NCBI RefSeq assembly: GCF_023078455.1
Contig: NZ_CP095740.1
Coordinates: 2,840,001-2,904,000, forward strand
Length of the DNA: 64,000 bases
Direction: 5' to 3'
From: Luteibacter aegosomatis
GTDB lineage: Bacteria > Pseudomonadota > Gammaproteobacteria > Xanthomonadales > Rhodanobacteraceae
Positions 8,137 through 17,466 of the stretch are shown here, one piece after another. The notes under the pieces are model-generated. The model made no database searches. It saw only the letters and a program-made list of their open reading frames with translations, and was not told the DNA's origin. Made by a program: the position numbers and the translations under genes. The first letter of the stretch is position 1. Every line of letters starts with the position of its first letter.

Positions 8137-9900
8137 ATGGCCGAGGCAAGCAGGGAGAAGTCACGCAAAATCGGCGCGCTGCGCCACCTGTGGCCGTTTC
8201 TCCGGCCGCACAAGGGCCTGGCCGTGGGGTGGCTCATCTTCCTGGGCCTGTCGTCCGGCTCGTCGCTGCTCCTGCCGGTGGCCGTGCGCCACATCATCGA
8301 CCACGGTTTCCTCGCCTCCAACGTCGCCACCATCAACGGCACCTTCCTCGCGCTGTTCGGCGTGGCCGTGGTGCTCGCCCTCGCCACCGCGGGCCGCTAC
8401 TACTGCATCGCCCTGCTCGGCGAGCGTTCGCTGGCCTCGCTGCGCACCACGCTCTACCGCCACGTGATCGGGCTGGACGTCGGCTTTTACGAAAGCACCC
8501 GCGTAGGCGAACTCACTTCGCGCCTGGGTACCGACACCGAAGTGGTGCAGACCCTGGTCGGGTCGGGCATCTCCGTGGCGCTGCGCAGCGCCGTCATGCT
8601 CATCGGCGCCGCCGGGGCGATGGCCTGGACCAGCCCCCGCCTCGCCGGACTCACCGCGCTGGTGATTCCCGCCGTGATGCTGCCGATCCTGGTGTTCGGA
8701 CGCCGCGTGCAGAAACTGTCGCGCAACAGCCAGGACCGCATCGCCGACGCCGCCGCCGTCGCCAACGAAACGCTCAATGCCGCGCAAGCGGTCAAGGCCT
8801 ATGGCCGCGAACCCATCGAGAGCCGTCGCTATGCCGACGCGATCGCGCGGGCGCTCGCGACCGCCCGCCTGCGCATCGGCATGCGTTCCCTGCTCACCGC
8901 CGCGGTCATCGTGCTGATCTTCGGCGCGATCACGCTCGTGCTGTGGGCCGGTGCGCGCGACGTGATCTCCGGCGAACTCGCCCCCGGCGTGCTCAGCCAG
9001 TTCGTGCTGTATGCGATCTTCGCCGCCGGCTCGGTGGCGGGCCTGTCCGAAGTATGGGGCGACGTGCTGCGTGCCGCGGGTGCCATGGAACGCATCGGCG
9101 AGCTGTTCGCCGAACGCGCGACCATCGCCACGCCGGATGCCCCCGAGCCGTTGCCGAAGCCGGTCACCGGCACGTTGCGTTTCGACCACGTGTCGTTCCG
9201 TTATCCCACGCGCCCCGACGTGCTCGCGCTGTCCGACTTCGACCTCGACATCGCACCCGGCGAAACGGTGGCCTTGGTGGGTCCGTCCGGCGCGGGCAAG
9301 AGCACGGTGTTCAGCCTGCTGCTGCGCTTTCACGATCCGGCCAGCGGCGCGATCCGCTTCGACGGCGTGGACCTGCGCGCTCTCGCCCTGCCCGACCTGC
9401 GCGGCGCCATCGCGCTCGTACCGCAGGAGACCGTGATCTTCGGTGGCTCGGCGGCGGACAACATCCGCTTCGGCCGTGAGAGCGCCAACGACGCCGAGGT
9501 GCGCGAAGCCGCCCGCCTGGCCGAGGCCGACGGCTTCATTGCCGCCCTGCCCGACGGCTACGAGGCCGCGCTGGGCGAACGCGGCGTGCGTCTTTCAGGC
9601 GGCCAGAAGCAGCGCATCGCCATCGCGCGCGCCATCCTGCGCGACGCGCCGCTGCTGCTGCTGGACGAGGCCACCTCGGCGCTCGATGCGCAATCCGAGG
9701 CGGCGATCCAGCAGGCCCTGGAGCGGCTCGAAAAGGGACGCACCACGCTGGTGATCGCCCATCGTCTCGCCACCGTGCAGCGCGCGGACCGCATCGTGGT
9801 GATGGACGGCGGCAGGATCGTCGCGCAGGGCACGCATGAAGAGCTGCTGCGCGAGGGTGGGCTTTACGCGGAGCTGGCGCGACTGCAGTTCGTCGCCTGA
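8137..9900 (+). CDS. MsbA-type ABC exporter (fused permease and ATPase)
   Basis: A 587-residue half-transporter. Six membrane helices occupy about residues 20-320. The ATPase domain has Walker A GPSGAGKS (382-389), signature LSGGQKQRIAIARAIL and Walker B LLLLDEATSALD. It works as a homodimer in the inner membrane; the substrate cannot be told from sequence, and lipids or hydrophobic compounds are typical for this branch. It is divergent from the lectin-hydrolase gene across a 293-base gap in which I see no gene. Confidence 0.92.
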   Translation: MAEASREKSRKIGALRHLWPFLRPHKGLAVGWLIFLGLSSGSSLLLPVAVRHIIDHGFLASNVATINGTFLALFGVAVVLALATAGRYYCIALLGERSLASLRTTLYRHVIGLDVGFYESTRVGELTSRLGTDTEVVQTLVGSGISVALRSAVMLIGAAGAMAWTSPRLAGLTALVIPAVMLPILVFGRRVQKLSRNSQDRIADAAAVANETLNAAQAVKAYGREPIESRRYADAIARALATARLRIGMRSLLTAAVIVLIFGAITLVLWAGARDVISGELAPGVLSQFVLYAIFAAGSVAGLSEVWGDVLRAAGAMERIGELFAERATIATPDAPEPLPKPVTGTLRFDHVSFRYPTRPDVLALSDFDLDIAPGETVALVGPSGAGKSTVFSLLLRFHDPASGAIRFDGVDLRALALPDLRGAIALVPQETVIFGGSAADNIRFGRESANDAEVREAARLAEADGFIAALPDGYEAALGERGVRLSGGQKQRIAIARAILRDAPLLLLDEATSALDAQSEAAIQQALERLEKGRTTLVIAHRLATVQRADRIVVMDGGRIVAQGTHEELLREGGLYAELARLQFVA

Positions 9901-9965
9901 TCCGACGCCTCGCCGTGGGCACCGCTTTTTCGCCCCATTGACACACCGCCCCCTACCGTCCTCCC

Positions 9966-10988
9966 ATGGACGGCGACCTCCTCCACCCCCTTCCCCAAGG
10001 CCTCTACTGCCCCGCGGGCGATTTCTTCATCGATCCGATGCTCCCCGTCGAGCGCGCGGTGGTCACCCATGCCCATGGCGACCATGCCCGTTCCGGTAGC
10101 GGGCTCTACCACGTCGCCGAGGCCGGCATCGGCTTGATGCGCGAACGGCTCGGCGCCGACGCGACGCTTCACGCCCATCCCTACGGTGAACGTTTCACCC
10201 TCGGCGACACCGTCGTCTCGCTGCATCCGTCGGGCCACGTGCTCGGCGCGGCACAGGTCCGCATCGAAGGATGCGGCAAGGTCGCCGTGGTCTCGGGCGA
10301 CTACAAGCGCGATCCCGACCCCACGTGCGAACCCTTCGAGCCCGTGCCCTGCGACGTATTCGTCACCGAATCCACGTTCGGCCTGCCCATCTATCGCTGG
10401 CCGCCGATGTCGCGGGTGATCGACGACCTGCTCGGCTGGCTGGAAGACTGCAAGGCCCGCGGCGTGCCCGCCGTGCTGTTCTGTTATGCCTTGGGCAAGG
10501 CGCAGCGCGTGCTCGCCGAATTGGTGCGCCGCGATCCCGATCGCGTCGTCCACCTGCACGGGGCCATGGTGCGCCTGGTCGAGGCGTATCGCGACGCCGG
10601 CGTGATGCTTTCCCCGACGGTCCCCGTCAGCGACTCGGCCAAGGGCCGTGACTTCGCCGGCGAGCTGGTGATGGCGCCGCCCTCGGCGGCAGGCTCGCCG
10701 TGGATGCGTCGTTTCGCCAAGGCCTCCACCGCGTTCGCGTCGGGATGGATGCAGGTGCGCGGCGCCCGTCGTCGGCGCGGCTACGACAGGGGCTTCGTCG
10801 TGTCCGATCACGCGGACTGGCCTGGCCTGCTACGCAGCGTCGAGGATTCTCGCGCCAAGCGCGTATACGTGACCCATGGCGACGGAGAAACCCTGATCCG
10901 ATACCTCACCGAACGTGGCGTCGATGCCAGGCCCTTGCGCTCGCTAGGCGCGATGCCGCAGCCGCGAACGAGCGAGGAAGGCGACTGA
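9966..10988 (+). CDS. Ligase-associated MBL-fold DNA exonuclease
   Basis: A 340-residue metallo-beta-lactamase-fold protein. The zinc motif is THAHGDHAR at residues 34-42 and a second metal segment is HPSGHVLGAAQV. C-terminal elements typical of the beta-CASP/RNase J-like DNA exonucleases follow. Members of this subfamily are encoded beside an ATP-dependent ligase and an Lhr-like helicase and are annotated as ligase-associated DNA damage response exonucleases. The stop codon overlaps the ligase ATG by one base (TGATG), so it is the first gene of the four-gene cassette. Confidence 0.92.
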   Translation: MDGDLLHPLPQGLYCPAGDFFIDPMLPVERAVVTHAHGDHARSGSGLYHVAEAGIGLMRERLGADATLHAHPYGERFTLGDTVVSLHPSGHVLGAAQVRIEGCGKVAVVSGDYKRDPDPTCEPFEPVPCDVFVTESTFGLPIYRWPPMSRVIDDLLGWLEDCKARGVPAVLFCYALGKAQRVLAELVRRDPDRVVHLHGAMVRLVEAYRDAGVMLSPTVPVSDSAKGRDFAGELVMAPPSAAGSPWMRRFAKASTAFASGWMQVRGARRRRGYDRGFVVSDHADWPGLLRSVEDSRAKRVYVTHGDGETLIRYLTERGVDARPLRSLGAMPQPRTSEEGD

Positions 10989-12583
10989 TGCGCCGCTTCG
11001 CCCGCTTGTTCGAAACGCTGGACCGGACGACGTCCACCACCGCCAAACGCGACGCGATGGCCGCGTATTTCGCCGAGGCTCCCCCCGCCGACGCGGCCTG
11101 GGCGGCCTACGTGCTCGGTGGCGGCAAGCTCAAGCGCACGGCCAGCTCCACCGAGCTTCGCCTCGCACTCGCCGCCGAGACCGGTTACGCCGAATGGCTC
11201 ATCGACGAGTGCTACGAGCAGGTGGGTGACCTGGCCGAGACGGTGGCGTTGATGCTGCCCGAAGGCGATGCCGACGACGGCGACGTGCCGCTCCACGTCT
11301 GGATGGAAGCGCGCCTTCCCTCGCTGTCGCGCATGGATGCCGCCGGTCGCGTCGACCTGCTGCGCGAATGGTGGCGTGCGCTGCCGCGCGACCAGCTGTT
11401 TCTGGCCAACAAATTGCTCACCGGCGCCCTGCGCGTGGGCGTGTCGCATCGGCTGCTCGTGCAGGCGGTGGCGCAATGGGCGAACCTGCCCACCGATCTC
11501 ATCGCTCATCGCCTCAGCGGCACCTGGCGCCCCGCCGCCGAGGCCTTCTCGGCACTGGCCGAGCCCGAACGAGCGGACGAACACGCGGGTGACCGTCCCT
11601 ATCCGTTCTTCCTGGCCTCGCCACTCGAAGAGTCGCCATCGGTCCTGGGCGATGTCGGCGACTGGCTCGCGGAATGGAAATGGGACGGCATCCGTGCCCA
11701 GGTCATGCGCCGCGGCGACGAGGCCTTGCTTTGGTCACGTGGCGAGGAACGGCTCGATGGCCGTTTCCCCGAGATCGAACAGGCCGCGGTCGCCTTGCCG
11801 CGAGGCTGCGTGCTTGACGGCGAAGTGCTCGCCTGGACGCTGGACGAAAACCACCCCCTGCCCTTCGCGGCCTTGCAGAAGCGCATCGGCAAACTCAAGC
11901 CGGGCCCGAAGCTCCTGGCGGACACGCCGGTGCGGCTCATGGCCTATGACCTGCTGGAACAGGACGGCGAAGACCTGCGCGAGCGTCCGCTGGGCGAACG
12001 TCGCGAACGCCTCGCCGCGCTGATCGAAGACCTCGGCCCCACGTTGATGTTGTCCCCGGCCGTGGAGGCCGCCGATTGGGACTCTCTTGCCGCCGTGCGG
12101 GGCGAGTCGCGCGAACGGCGCACCGAGGGCCTGATGCTCAAGCGCGTGGCGTCGCCCTACCGCGTCGGCCGCAAGCGCGGCGACTGGTGGAAGTGGAAAG
12201 TCGATCCCTACACGCTCGACGCCGTGCTGCTCTATGCCCAGCCCGGCCACGGCCGCCGTTCGGGCCTGTTCACCGACTACACCTTCGGCGTGTGGGACGG
12301 CGACAGCCTGGTGCCGGTGGCCAAAGCGTATTCGGGCCTGGACGACGCCGAAATCGGCCGGCTGGATCGGTGGATACGCGCCCACACGATCGACCGGTTC
12401 GGGCCCGTGCGCTCGGTGGAAGCCGTGCACGTGTTCGAACTCGCCTTCGAAGCCATCCAGGTTTCCAGCCGGCACAAGTCCGGCGTAGCCGTACGTTTCC
12501 CGCGCATCCTGCGCTGGCGCACCGACAAGGCGATCCACGATGCCGACACCCTCGACACGCTCCGCGGCCTGGCGGCGGGCTGA
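10988..12583 (+). CDS. Ligase-associated ATP-dependent DNA ligase
   Basis: A 531-residue ATP-dependent DNA ligase, distinct from the essential NAD-dependent LigA. An N-terminal helical DNA-binding domain covers ~1-200. The adenylation domain has the AMP-accepting lysine in EWKWDGIR (Lys231) and the motifs LDGEVLAW and EGLMLKR. The C-terminal OB domain contains DWWKWKVDPYTLDAVL. The ATG overlaps the exonuclease stop. The 3' end overlaps the helicase gene by 44 bases. The family is taken to seal breaks after processing by the neighbouring nuclease and helicase. Confidence 0.94.
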   Translation: MRRFARLFETLDRTTSTTAKRDAMAAYFAEAPPADAAWAAYVLGGGKLKRTASSTELRLALAAETGYAEWLIDECYEQVGDLAETVALMLPEGDADDGDVPLHVWMEARLPSLSRMDAAGRVDLLREWWRALPRDQLFLANKLLTGALRVGVSHRLLVQAVAQWANLPTDLIAHRLSGTWRPAAEAFSALAEPERADEHAGDRPYPFFLASPLEESPSVLGDVGDWLAEWKWDGIRAQVMRRGDEALLWSRGEERLDGRFPEIEQAAVALPRGCVLDGEVLAWTLDENHPLPFAALQKRIGKLKPGPKLLADTPVRLMAYDLLEQDGEDLRERPLGERRERLAALIEDLGPTLMLSPAVEAADWDSLAAVRGESRERRTEGLMLKRVASPYRVGRKRGDWWKWKVDPYTLDAVLLYAQPGHGRRSGLFTDYTFGVWDGDSLVPVAKAYSGLDDAEIGRLDRWIRAHTIDRFGPVRSVEAVHVFELAFEAIQVSSRHKSGVAVRFPRILRWRTDKAIHDADTLDTLRGLAAG

Positions 12584-14975
12584 GCGGCGTCTGCTCGACT
12601 GGTTCGCCTCGCAGGAACGTCGCGCGGCGCCTTTCCAGCGCGCGGCATGGCGGGCCTGGGGCGACGGCCAGAGCGGCCTGCTGCACGCACCGACGGGCAC
12701 GGGAAAAACGCTCGCGGCGGCGGGAGGCCCGTTGATCGATGGCGTGTTGCATCCCGCCACGGGACTGCAATTGCTCTGGATCACGCCGCTACGCTCGCTC
12801 GCCACCGATACGGTGCAACACCTGAGCGCCGCCGTGGAGGCGATGGACCTGCCTTGGCGCGTGCTTCGCCGCACGGGTGACAGCGGCAGCGCGGAACGTG
12901 CGCGACTGCGCCGCGGCGCCTGCGAGCTGCTGGTGACCACGCCGGAAAGCCTGGCCCTGTTGCTGAGCTATCCCGACGCGCGCGAACGTTTCGCCCGCCT
13001 GCGCGGCATCGTGGTCGACGAATGGCACGAATTGATCGGCAACAAACGCGGCACGCTGCTGCAACTCGGGCTCGCACGCCTGCGCCGCCAGTTGCCGGAC
13101 CTGCGCACCTGGGCCCTGTCCGCCACGCTGGGCAATCTCGACGAAGCCCTGCGCGCGCTCTGTGGCGAAGGCATGCTCATCGCCGGCGGAACCCGGCGCA
13201 AGACGCGGGTGGAAACGGCCCTGCCCGAAAGCGACGAGCGCTTCCCGTGGGCCGGTCATCTCGGACTGTCGCAGCTGCCGCGCGTGCTCGACGCCGTACT
13301 GTCCGCCACCACCAGCCTCGTTTTCGCCAACACCCGATCCCAGGCCGAGCTGTGGCACGAGGCCTTGTCGTCGGTGTGGCCCGAAGCCCCCGACACGCTG
13401 GCGTTGCACCATGGCTCCATCGATCCCAAACTGCGCGCCGACACCGAAGAACGCCTGCGCGTGGGCACGCTGCGTTGCGTGGTGGCGACATCCAGCCTCG
13501 ATCTCGGCGTCGACTTCTCCGCGGTGGAACGCGTGATACAGATCGGCAGCCCGAAGAGCATCGCCCGTCTGCTGCAACGTGCCGGCCGCAGCGGCCATCG
13601 GCCGGGAGCCATATCGCGCATCCTTTGCGTACCCACGCACCTGCTCGAACTGGCCGAGGTCGCCGCGGCGCGGCGCGCGCTCGCCGCCGATCACCTCGAA
13701 CCGCGCCATCCGCCGCGCGGTTCCCTCGACGTGCTGGCCCAGCACCTGGTCACGATGGCACTCGGCGGCGGCTTCCATCCCGATGAAGCCTTCGACGAGG
13801 TGACCTCCGCGCTCGCCTACGCCCAACTGCCGCGCGAACGTTTCGACGCCGTGCTCGCCTATCTGCAGACCGGCGGCTCGGCACTGGCGAGTTACCCGGA
13901 ATACCACAAGCTCGTCGTGAGGGACGGCCGGTACAGGGTGGAAAGCGGTCGCGTCGCCCGCATGCATCGCCTCTCCATCGGCACGATCACGTCCGACGGC
14001 ACACTGCAGGTACGCTACATGAAGGGGGCGCGGCTGGGCAGCGTGGAAGAAGCCTTCGTCGCCCGCCTCCGCCCGGGCGACCGGTTTCTCTTCGCCGGAC
14101 GGCACCTGGAACTCGTACGCGTGCGCGACATGACCGCCTACGTCCGCGCCGCCACCACCCGCCGCGGCGGCGTGCCCCGCTGGATGGGCGGGCGCCTGCC
14201 GCTGTCGGGCGAATTGTCGGACGAGCTGCGCGAGGTGTTGGCCGATCCCGAGGCATCCGAAGCCGAGATGCGCGCCTTGCGGCCCTTGCTGGCCATCCAG
14301 CGAGGGCAATCGGCGGTGCCCGGCCTGGACGAATACCTCTGCGAGCGCACGCGGACGCGGGAGGGCGACTATCTGTTCGTCTACCCCTTTGCCGGCCGGC
14401 TCGCCCACGAGGGCATGGCCGCGTTGCTCGGATACCGGTTATCGCGCCGGTACCCCGGCGATTACGGTTACGCCGTGAACGACTACGGTTTCACCTTGAC
14501 CGCCGCGCACATGCCACCGCTGGATGAAGCGGCACTGCGCACGCTGCTTCATCCGTGGCACCTGCGCCAGGACATCCGCGACAGCGTGAACCTCACCGAA
14601 CTGGCGCGGCGGCAGTTCCGCGAGGTGGCGCGCGTGGCCGGGCTGGTCTTCAACGGCTACCCGGCCCACAGCAAGACCCTGCGTCAATTGCAGGCTTCCA
14701 GCGGCCTGTTGTTCGACGTGCTGAAGCGGCACGACCCCGCGCATCCGCTGCTCTGGCAGGCCGAACGCGAGGTGCTCGAGCAGCAGTTGGACTACTCGCG
14801 GCTTCGTGCCTGCCTGGTGCGCATGGCACGCGCCCGTCTGCTCTGGCGCGAAACGCCCCGTCTCTCGCCGCTGGCCTTTCCGCTATGGGTCGAGCGCATT
14901 CGCGGCGGCATCGCCGCCGACGACTGGAAAACTCGGGTGGAGCGCATGCGCGATTCGCTGGAGGCCAAGGCATGA
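12540..14975 (+). CDS. Ligase-associated Lhr-like DEXH-box DNA helicase
   Basis: An 811-residue superfamily-2 helicase. Motif I is APTGTGKT (50-57), motif II is DEWH (160-163), motif III is ALSATLGN and motif VI is LLQRAGRSGHRPG. Lhr-type winged-helix and C-terminal domains follow. It presumably unwinds or remodels damaged DNA for the cassette's exonuclease and ligase. The start at 12540 lies 44 bases inside the ligase gene in another frame; the stop overlaps the pdeM start as ATGA. No shorter start would preserve the N-terminal helix before motif I. Confidence 0.94.
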   Translation: MPTPSTRSAAWRRAERRLLDWFASQERRAAPFQRAAWRAWGDGQSGLLHAPTGTGKTLAAAGGPLIDGVLHPATGLQLLWITPLRSLATDTVQHLSAAVEAMDLPWRVLRRTGDSGSAERARLRRGACELLVTTPESLALLLSYPDARERFARLRGIVVDEWHELIGNKRGTLLQLGLARLRRQLPDLRTWALSATLGNLDEALRALCGEGMLIAGGTRRKTRVETALPESDERFPWAGHLGLSQLPRVLDAVLSATTSLVFANTRSQAELWHEALSSVWPEAPDTLALHHGSIDPKLRADTEERLRVGTLRCVVATSSLDLGVDFSAVERVIQIGSPKSIARLLQRAGRSGHRPGAISRILCVPTHLLELAEVAAARRALAADHLEPRHPPRGSLDVLAQHLVTMALGGGFHPDEAFDEVTSALAYAQLPRERFDAVLAYLQTGGSALASYPEYHKLVVRDGRYRVESGRVARMHRLSIGTITSDGTLQVRYMKGARLGSVEEAFVARLRPGDRFLFAGRHLELVRVRDMTAYVRAATTRRGGVPRWMGGRLPLSGELSDELREVLADPEASEAEMRALRPLLAIQRGQSAVPGLDEYLCERTRTREGDYLFVYPFAGRLAHEGMAALLGYRLSRRYPGDYGYAVNDYGFTLTAAHMPPLDEAALRTLLHPWHLRQDIRDSVNLTELARRQFREVARVAGLVFNGYPAHSKTLRQLQASSGLLFDVLKRHDPAHPLLWQAEREVLEQQLDYSRLRACLVRMARARLLWRETPRLSPLAFPLWVERIRGGIAADDWKTRVERMRDSLEAKA

Positions 14976-15655
14976 CCCACGGCATCGAGGTGGCCGGCGA
15001 ACGCCTGGATCTGCATGCGGAGCGTGCGGTCTTCTGGCCCGCGAAACGCATCCTGTTCGTCGCGGACGTGCACTTCGGCAAGGGCGCGGTCTTCCGCCGC
15101 GCGGGCATCGCGGTGCCCAGCGGCGATACCGACGACGACCTCGCCCGGCTCGATGCGTTGATCGCATGGTACGCGCCGGCGCAGATCGTCGTCCTGGGCG
15201 ACCTCGTGCACGGCGCACCTGGACGGCATAGCGACTGGGTGGAGCGCGTGCGCGCATGGCGCGCGCGCCATGGCGACGTTCGCATGCGGCTCGTCGCGGG
15301 CAACCACGACCGGCACATGGATGCGCGCCTGCTCGGCTTCGAGCTCTGCCCGGACCGCGTGGCCGAGCCGCCGTTCGTGCTGTCGCATGATCCGCGGCCG
15401 GACGAACGCGGTTACGTGCTGGCCGGGCACGTGCACCCGGGCGTAGTGGTCCGCGACGGATGGCGCAAGCATCGGTTGCCGGCGTTCGTCTTCGACGCAA
15501 GCGTGGGCGTGTTGCCGGCGTTCGGCACGATGACGGGGTTGCATGAGGTCATCATGGAGCCGAAGCGACGGATCGTCGCCGTGACCCCCGGAGGGCTCCT
15601 GCCGCTCACGTCTGCGCAGGGATCGCGGACAGGGTCCGCTCCCACCCTTCGGTAG
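14972..15655 (+). CDS. pdeM: PdeM-type ligase-associated DNA repair phosphoesterase
   Basis: A 227-residue calcineurin-like metallophosphoesterase. All metal motifs are present: ADVHFGK (31-37), GDLVHG, GNHDRH and AGHVHPG. It is the fourth member of the ligase-associated repair cassette, and its ATG overlaps the helicase stop (ATGA). An oddity: the last ~12 codons ([11 protein letters not shown] and the TAG stop) are encoded by the left arm of a REP-pair palindrome, so the native C-terminus was probably replaced or extended when the repeat landed. The catalytic domain is complete before that point. Confidence 0.92.
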   Translation: MTHGIEVAGERLDLHAERAVFWPAKRILFVADVHFGKGAVFRRAGIAVPSGDTDDDLARLDALIAWYAPAQIVVLGDLVHGAPGRHSDWVERVRAWRARHGDVRMRLVAGNHDRHMDARLLGFELCPDRVAEPPFVLSHDPRPDERGYVLAGHVHPGVVVRDGWRKHRLPAFVFDASVGVLPAFGTMTGLHEVIMEPKRRIVAVTPGGLLPLTSAQGSRTGSAPTLR

Positions 15656-15705
15656 AACGGTTCGCTACCGAAGGGTGGGGGCGGACCCTGTCCGCGATCC
15701 CTGCG
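15615..15705. repeat. Paired REP element (REPIN-like long palindrome), copy 1
   Basis: Two ~41-base arms in inverted orientation around a 9-base centre. Each arm holds GGTAGCGAA-like inner sequence, GGGTGGGAGC and the CGGACCCTGTCCG palindrome; only one mismatch is apparent between the arms. It spans the end of pdeM and the gap before the convergent cutC gene. Three further copies lie at 40647, 46762 and 50746. Confidence 0.9.
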
Positions 15706-15716
15706 AAGCAAGCCGC

Positions 15717-16436
15717 TCAGGCCAACGCAGCCACCAGCGCCCGCACGATCGCCGGATCGGTGCGCGTTTCGCCGTCGCCCATGCCCAGCGCGTCGGCGGG
15801 CGCGCGGCGCATCGCCGACGGCAGGCGACGCTTGGCCGATGCATGGAACTCGACCGCATGGGTCGCGTCGCGCAGCGAGGCGACGTTGTCGGGCGTGATG
15901 CCCGCACCGGGCATCACCACGATGCGTTGCCTGGCCTGCCTGACGAGTTTTTCCAGCGATGCGGCACCCGTCACCGCGCTGGGCATGCCACCGGAACTCA
16001 ATACGCGATCGAAGCCCAGGTCGATGATCGTCTCCAGCGTCGACGAGCGATCCGGCACGAGGTCGAAGGCGCGATGGAACGTGATGCCCATCGGGCCCGA
16101 CGCCTCCACGAAGCGCTCGCAGGCATCTTCGTCCACTTCGCCTTCGGGGGTGAGCGCGCCGACGACCACGCCCGCGCAACCCAGTTGGCGGCAATGCGCG
16201 ATGTCGTCGAGCATGGCCTCGATTTCGGCGTTTTCGTAGACGAAGTCACCTGCCCTCGGCCGGATGAGCACGTAGAGCGGAATCTCCAGCCCCTCGCGCG
16301 CAAGGCGAATGGTGCCGTGAGACGGCGTGACCCCGCCCTCGTCGAGGCTCGCGCACAGCTCGACGCGATGCGCGCCGCCTTCCTGCGCCGCGAACGCCGA
16401 AGCGACCGAATTGGCGGCGACTTCCAGCAGGGCCAT
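15717..16436 (-). CDS. cutC: CutC family protein
   Basis: A 239-residue TIM-barrel protein of the CutC family. N-terminal ALLEVAANSVASAFAAQEGGAHRVELC and the mid-protein GITFHRAFD and LSSGG segments are diagnostic. The family was first linked to copper tolerance in E. coli, though a direct copper role is disputed and many members have no known reaction. The ATG at 16436 is one base after the stop of the upstream asparaginase gene (TGACATG), so the two are co-translated. Its 3' end faces pdeM across the first paired REP. Confidence 0.92.
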   Translation of the reverse strand: MALLEVAANSVASAFAAQEGGAHRVELCASLDEGGVTPSHGTIRLAREGLEIPLYVLIRPRAGDFVYENAEIEAMLDDIAHCRQLGCAGVVVGALTPEGEVDEDACERFVEASGPMGITFHRAFDLVPDRSSTLETIIDLGFDRVLSSGGMPSAVTGAASLEKLVRQARQRIVVMPGAGITPDNVASLRDATHAVEFHASAKRRLPSAMRRAPADALGMGDGETRTDPAIVRALVAALA

Positions 16437-16437
16437 G

Positions 16438-17466
16438 TCAGTACGTGCTCTTGCCGGGCAGCAGCGTATCCTGCTTTCGCGCATCGCAGATCGCGTACGA
16501 AAAGCCCTTCTGGATCGACCAAGCGCCGACGTTGCCCTTCTTGTCCATGGCGAGAAAACCGACCTGCACGTCCTTGGCTTCGGGCTTGCGCTTGAGGATG
16601 CGCTCCACCGCTTCGCGGCAGGCGTCTTCGGGCGAACGGCCCTGGCGCATCAGTTCCACCACGAGGAAGCTGCCGACGTTGCGGATCACTTCTTCCCCGA
16701 CACCGGTGGAGGTCGCGCCGCCGACCTCGTTGTCCACGTACAGGCCCGCGCCGATGATCGGGCTGTCGCCGACGCGCCCGTGGATCTTCCAGGCCATGCC
16801 GCTGGTGGTGCACGCGCCGGAAAGGTTGCCGCGCGCGTCGATGGCCAGCATGCCGATGGTGTCGTGGTTGCTCGCGTCGCCCGGCGTGCCGCCCGGTCCC
16901 GCGTTGTAGGTTTTCACTTCGCTGTTGGCGACCGGTTTGTACTTGGCCGTCTTGAGCCATTCGTGCCACGCCTTATCGGACTCGGGCGTGAGCAGTTCCT
17001 CGCGCGGAAAGCCCTGCTCGATGGCGAACTGCGTGGCGCCGTCGCCTACGAGCAGCACGTGCGGCGTGCGTTCCATCACGCGGCGGGCCACGGAAATGGG
17101 ATGGGCGATGTGCTCCATGGCGGCCACCGCGCCGCAGTTGCCGTGCTCGTCCATGATGCTGGCGTCGAGCGTGACCTTGCCGTCGCGGTCGGGATAGCCG
17201 GCTCGTCCCACGCTGTGGTTGCGCAAGTCCGCTTCCGGTACGCGCGCGCCCTGCTCCACCGCATCGAGCGCACGACCGCCGGACGACAGCACTTTCCATG
17301 CGGCCTGGTTCGCCGCCACGCCGAAATCCCAGGTGGAGCACACGCGGGGAATCATGCCGCCGCCCGATGCCTTGCCGGTGGACGACACGGCCTTGGCCAA
17401 CGCGCTACCGCTCAGTGCCAGGCCCGACGCGATCGACGCGCCCTGGAGAAACCGCCTGCGATCCAT
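16438..17466 (-). CDS. Tat-exported N4-(beta-N-acetylglucosaminyl)-L-asparaginase / isoaspartyl peptidase (Ntn hydrolase)
   Basis: A 342-residue Ntn hydrolase. The N-terminus MDRRRFLQGASIASGLALSG is a twin-arginine signal, so the enzyme is probably periplasmic. The autocleavage site and nucleophile is the threonine in NHDTIGM (Thr203), as in aspartylglucosaminidases, and GRVGDSPIIGAG follows as the substrate pocket. It should cleave the amide bond between asparagine and a sugar or another amino acid. The gene starts inside the 3' end of the pilX-like gene (62-base overlap, other frame) and runs into cutC. Confidence 0.9.
   Translation of the reverse strand: MDRRRFLQGASIASGLALSGSALAKAVSSTGKASGGGMIPRVCSTWDFGVAANQAAWKVLSSGGRALDAVEQGARVPEADLRNHSVGRAGYPDRDGKVTLDASIMDEHGNCGAVAAMEHIAHPISVARRVMERTPHVLLVGDGATQFAIEQGFPREELLTPESDKAWHEWLKTAKYKPVANSEVKTYNAGPGGTPGDASNHDTIGMLAIDARGNLSGACTTSGMAWKIHGRVGDSPIIGAGLYVDNEVGGATSTGVGEEVIRNVGSFLVVELMRQGRSPEDACREAVERILKRKPEAKDVQVGFLAMDKKGNVGAWSIQKGFSYAICDARKQDTLLPGKSTY

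Noticed and set aside
15615..15705. Repeats considered as a CRISPR fragment or insertion-sequence ends
   Set aside because: Only inverted pairs at dispersed sites, no regular spacers, no cas genes and no transposase nearby.
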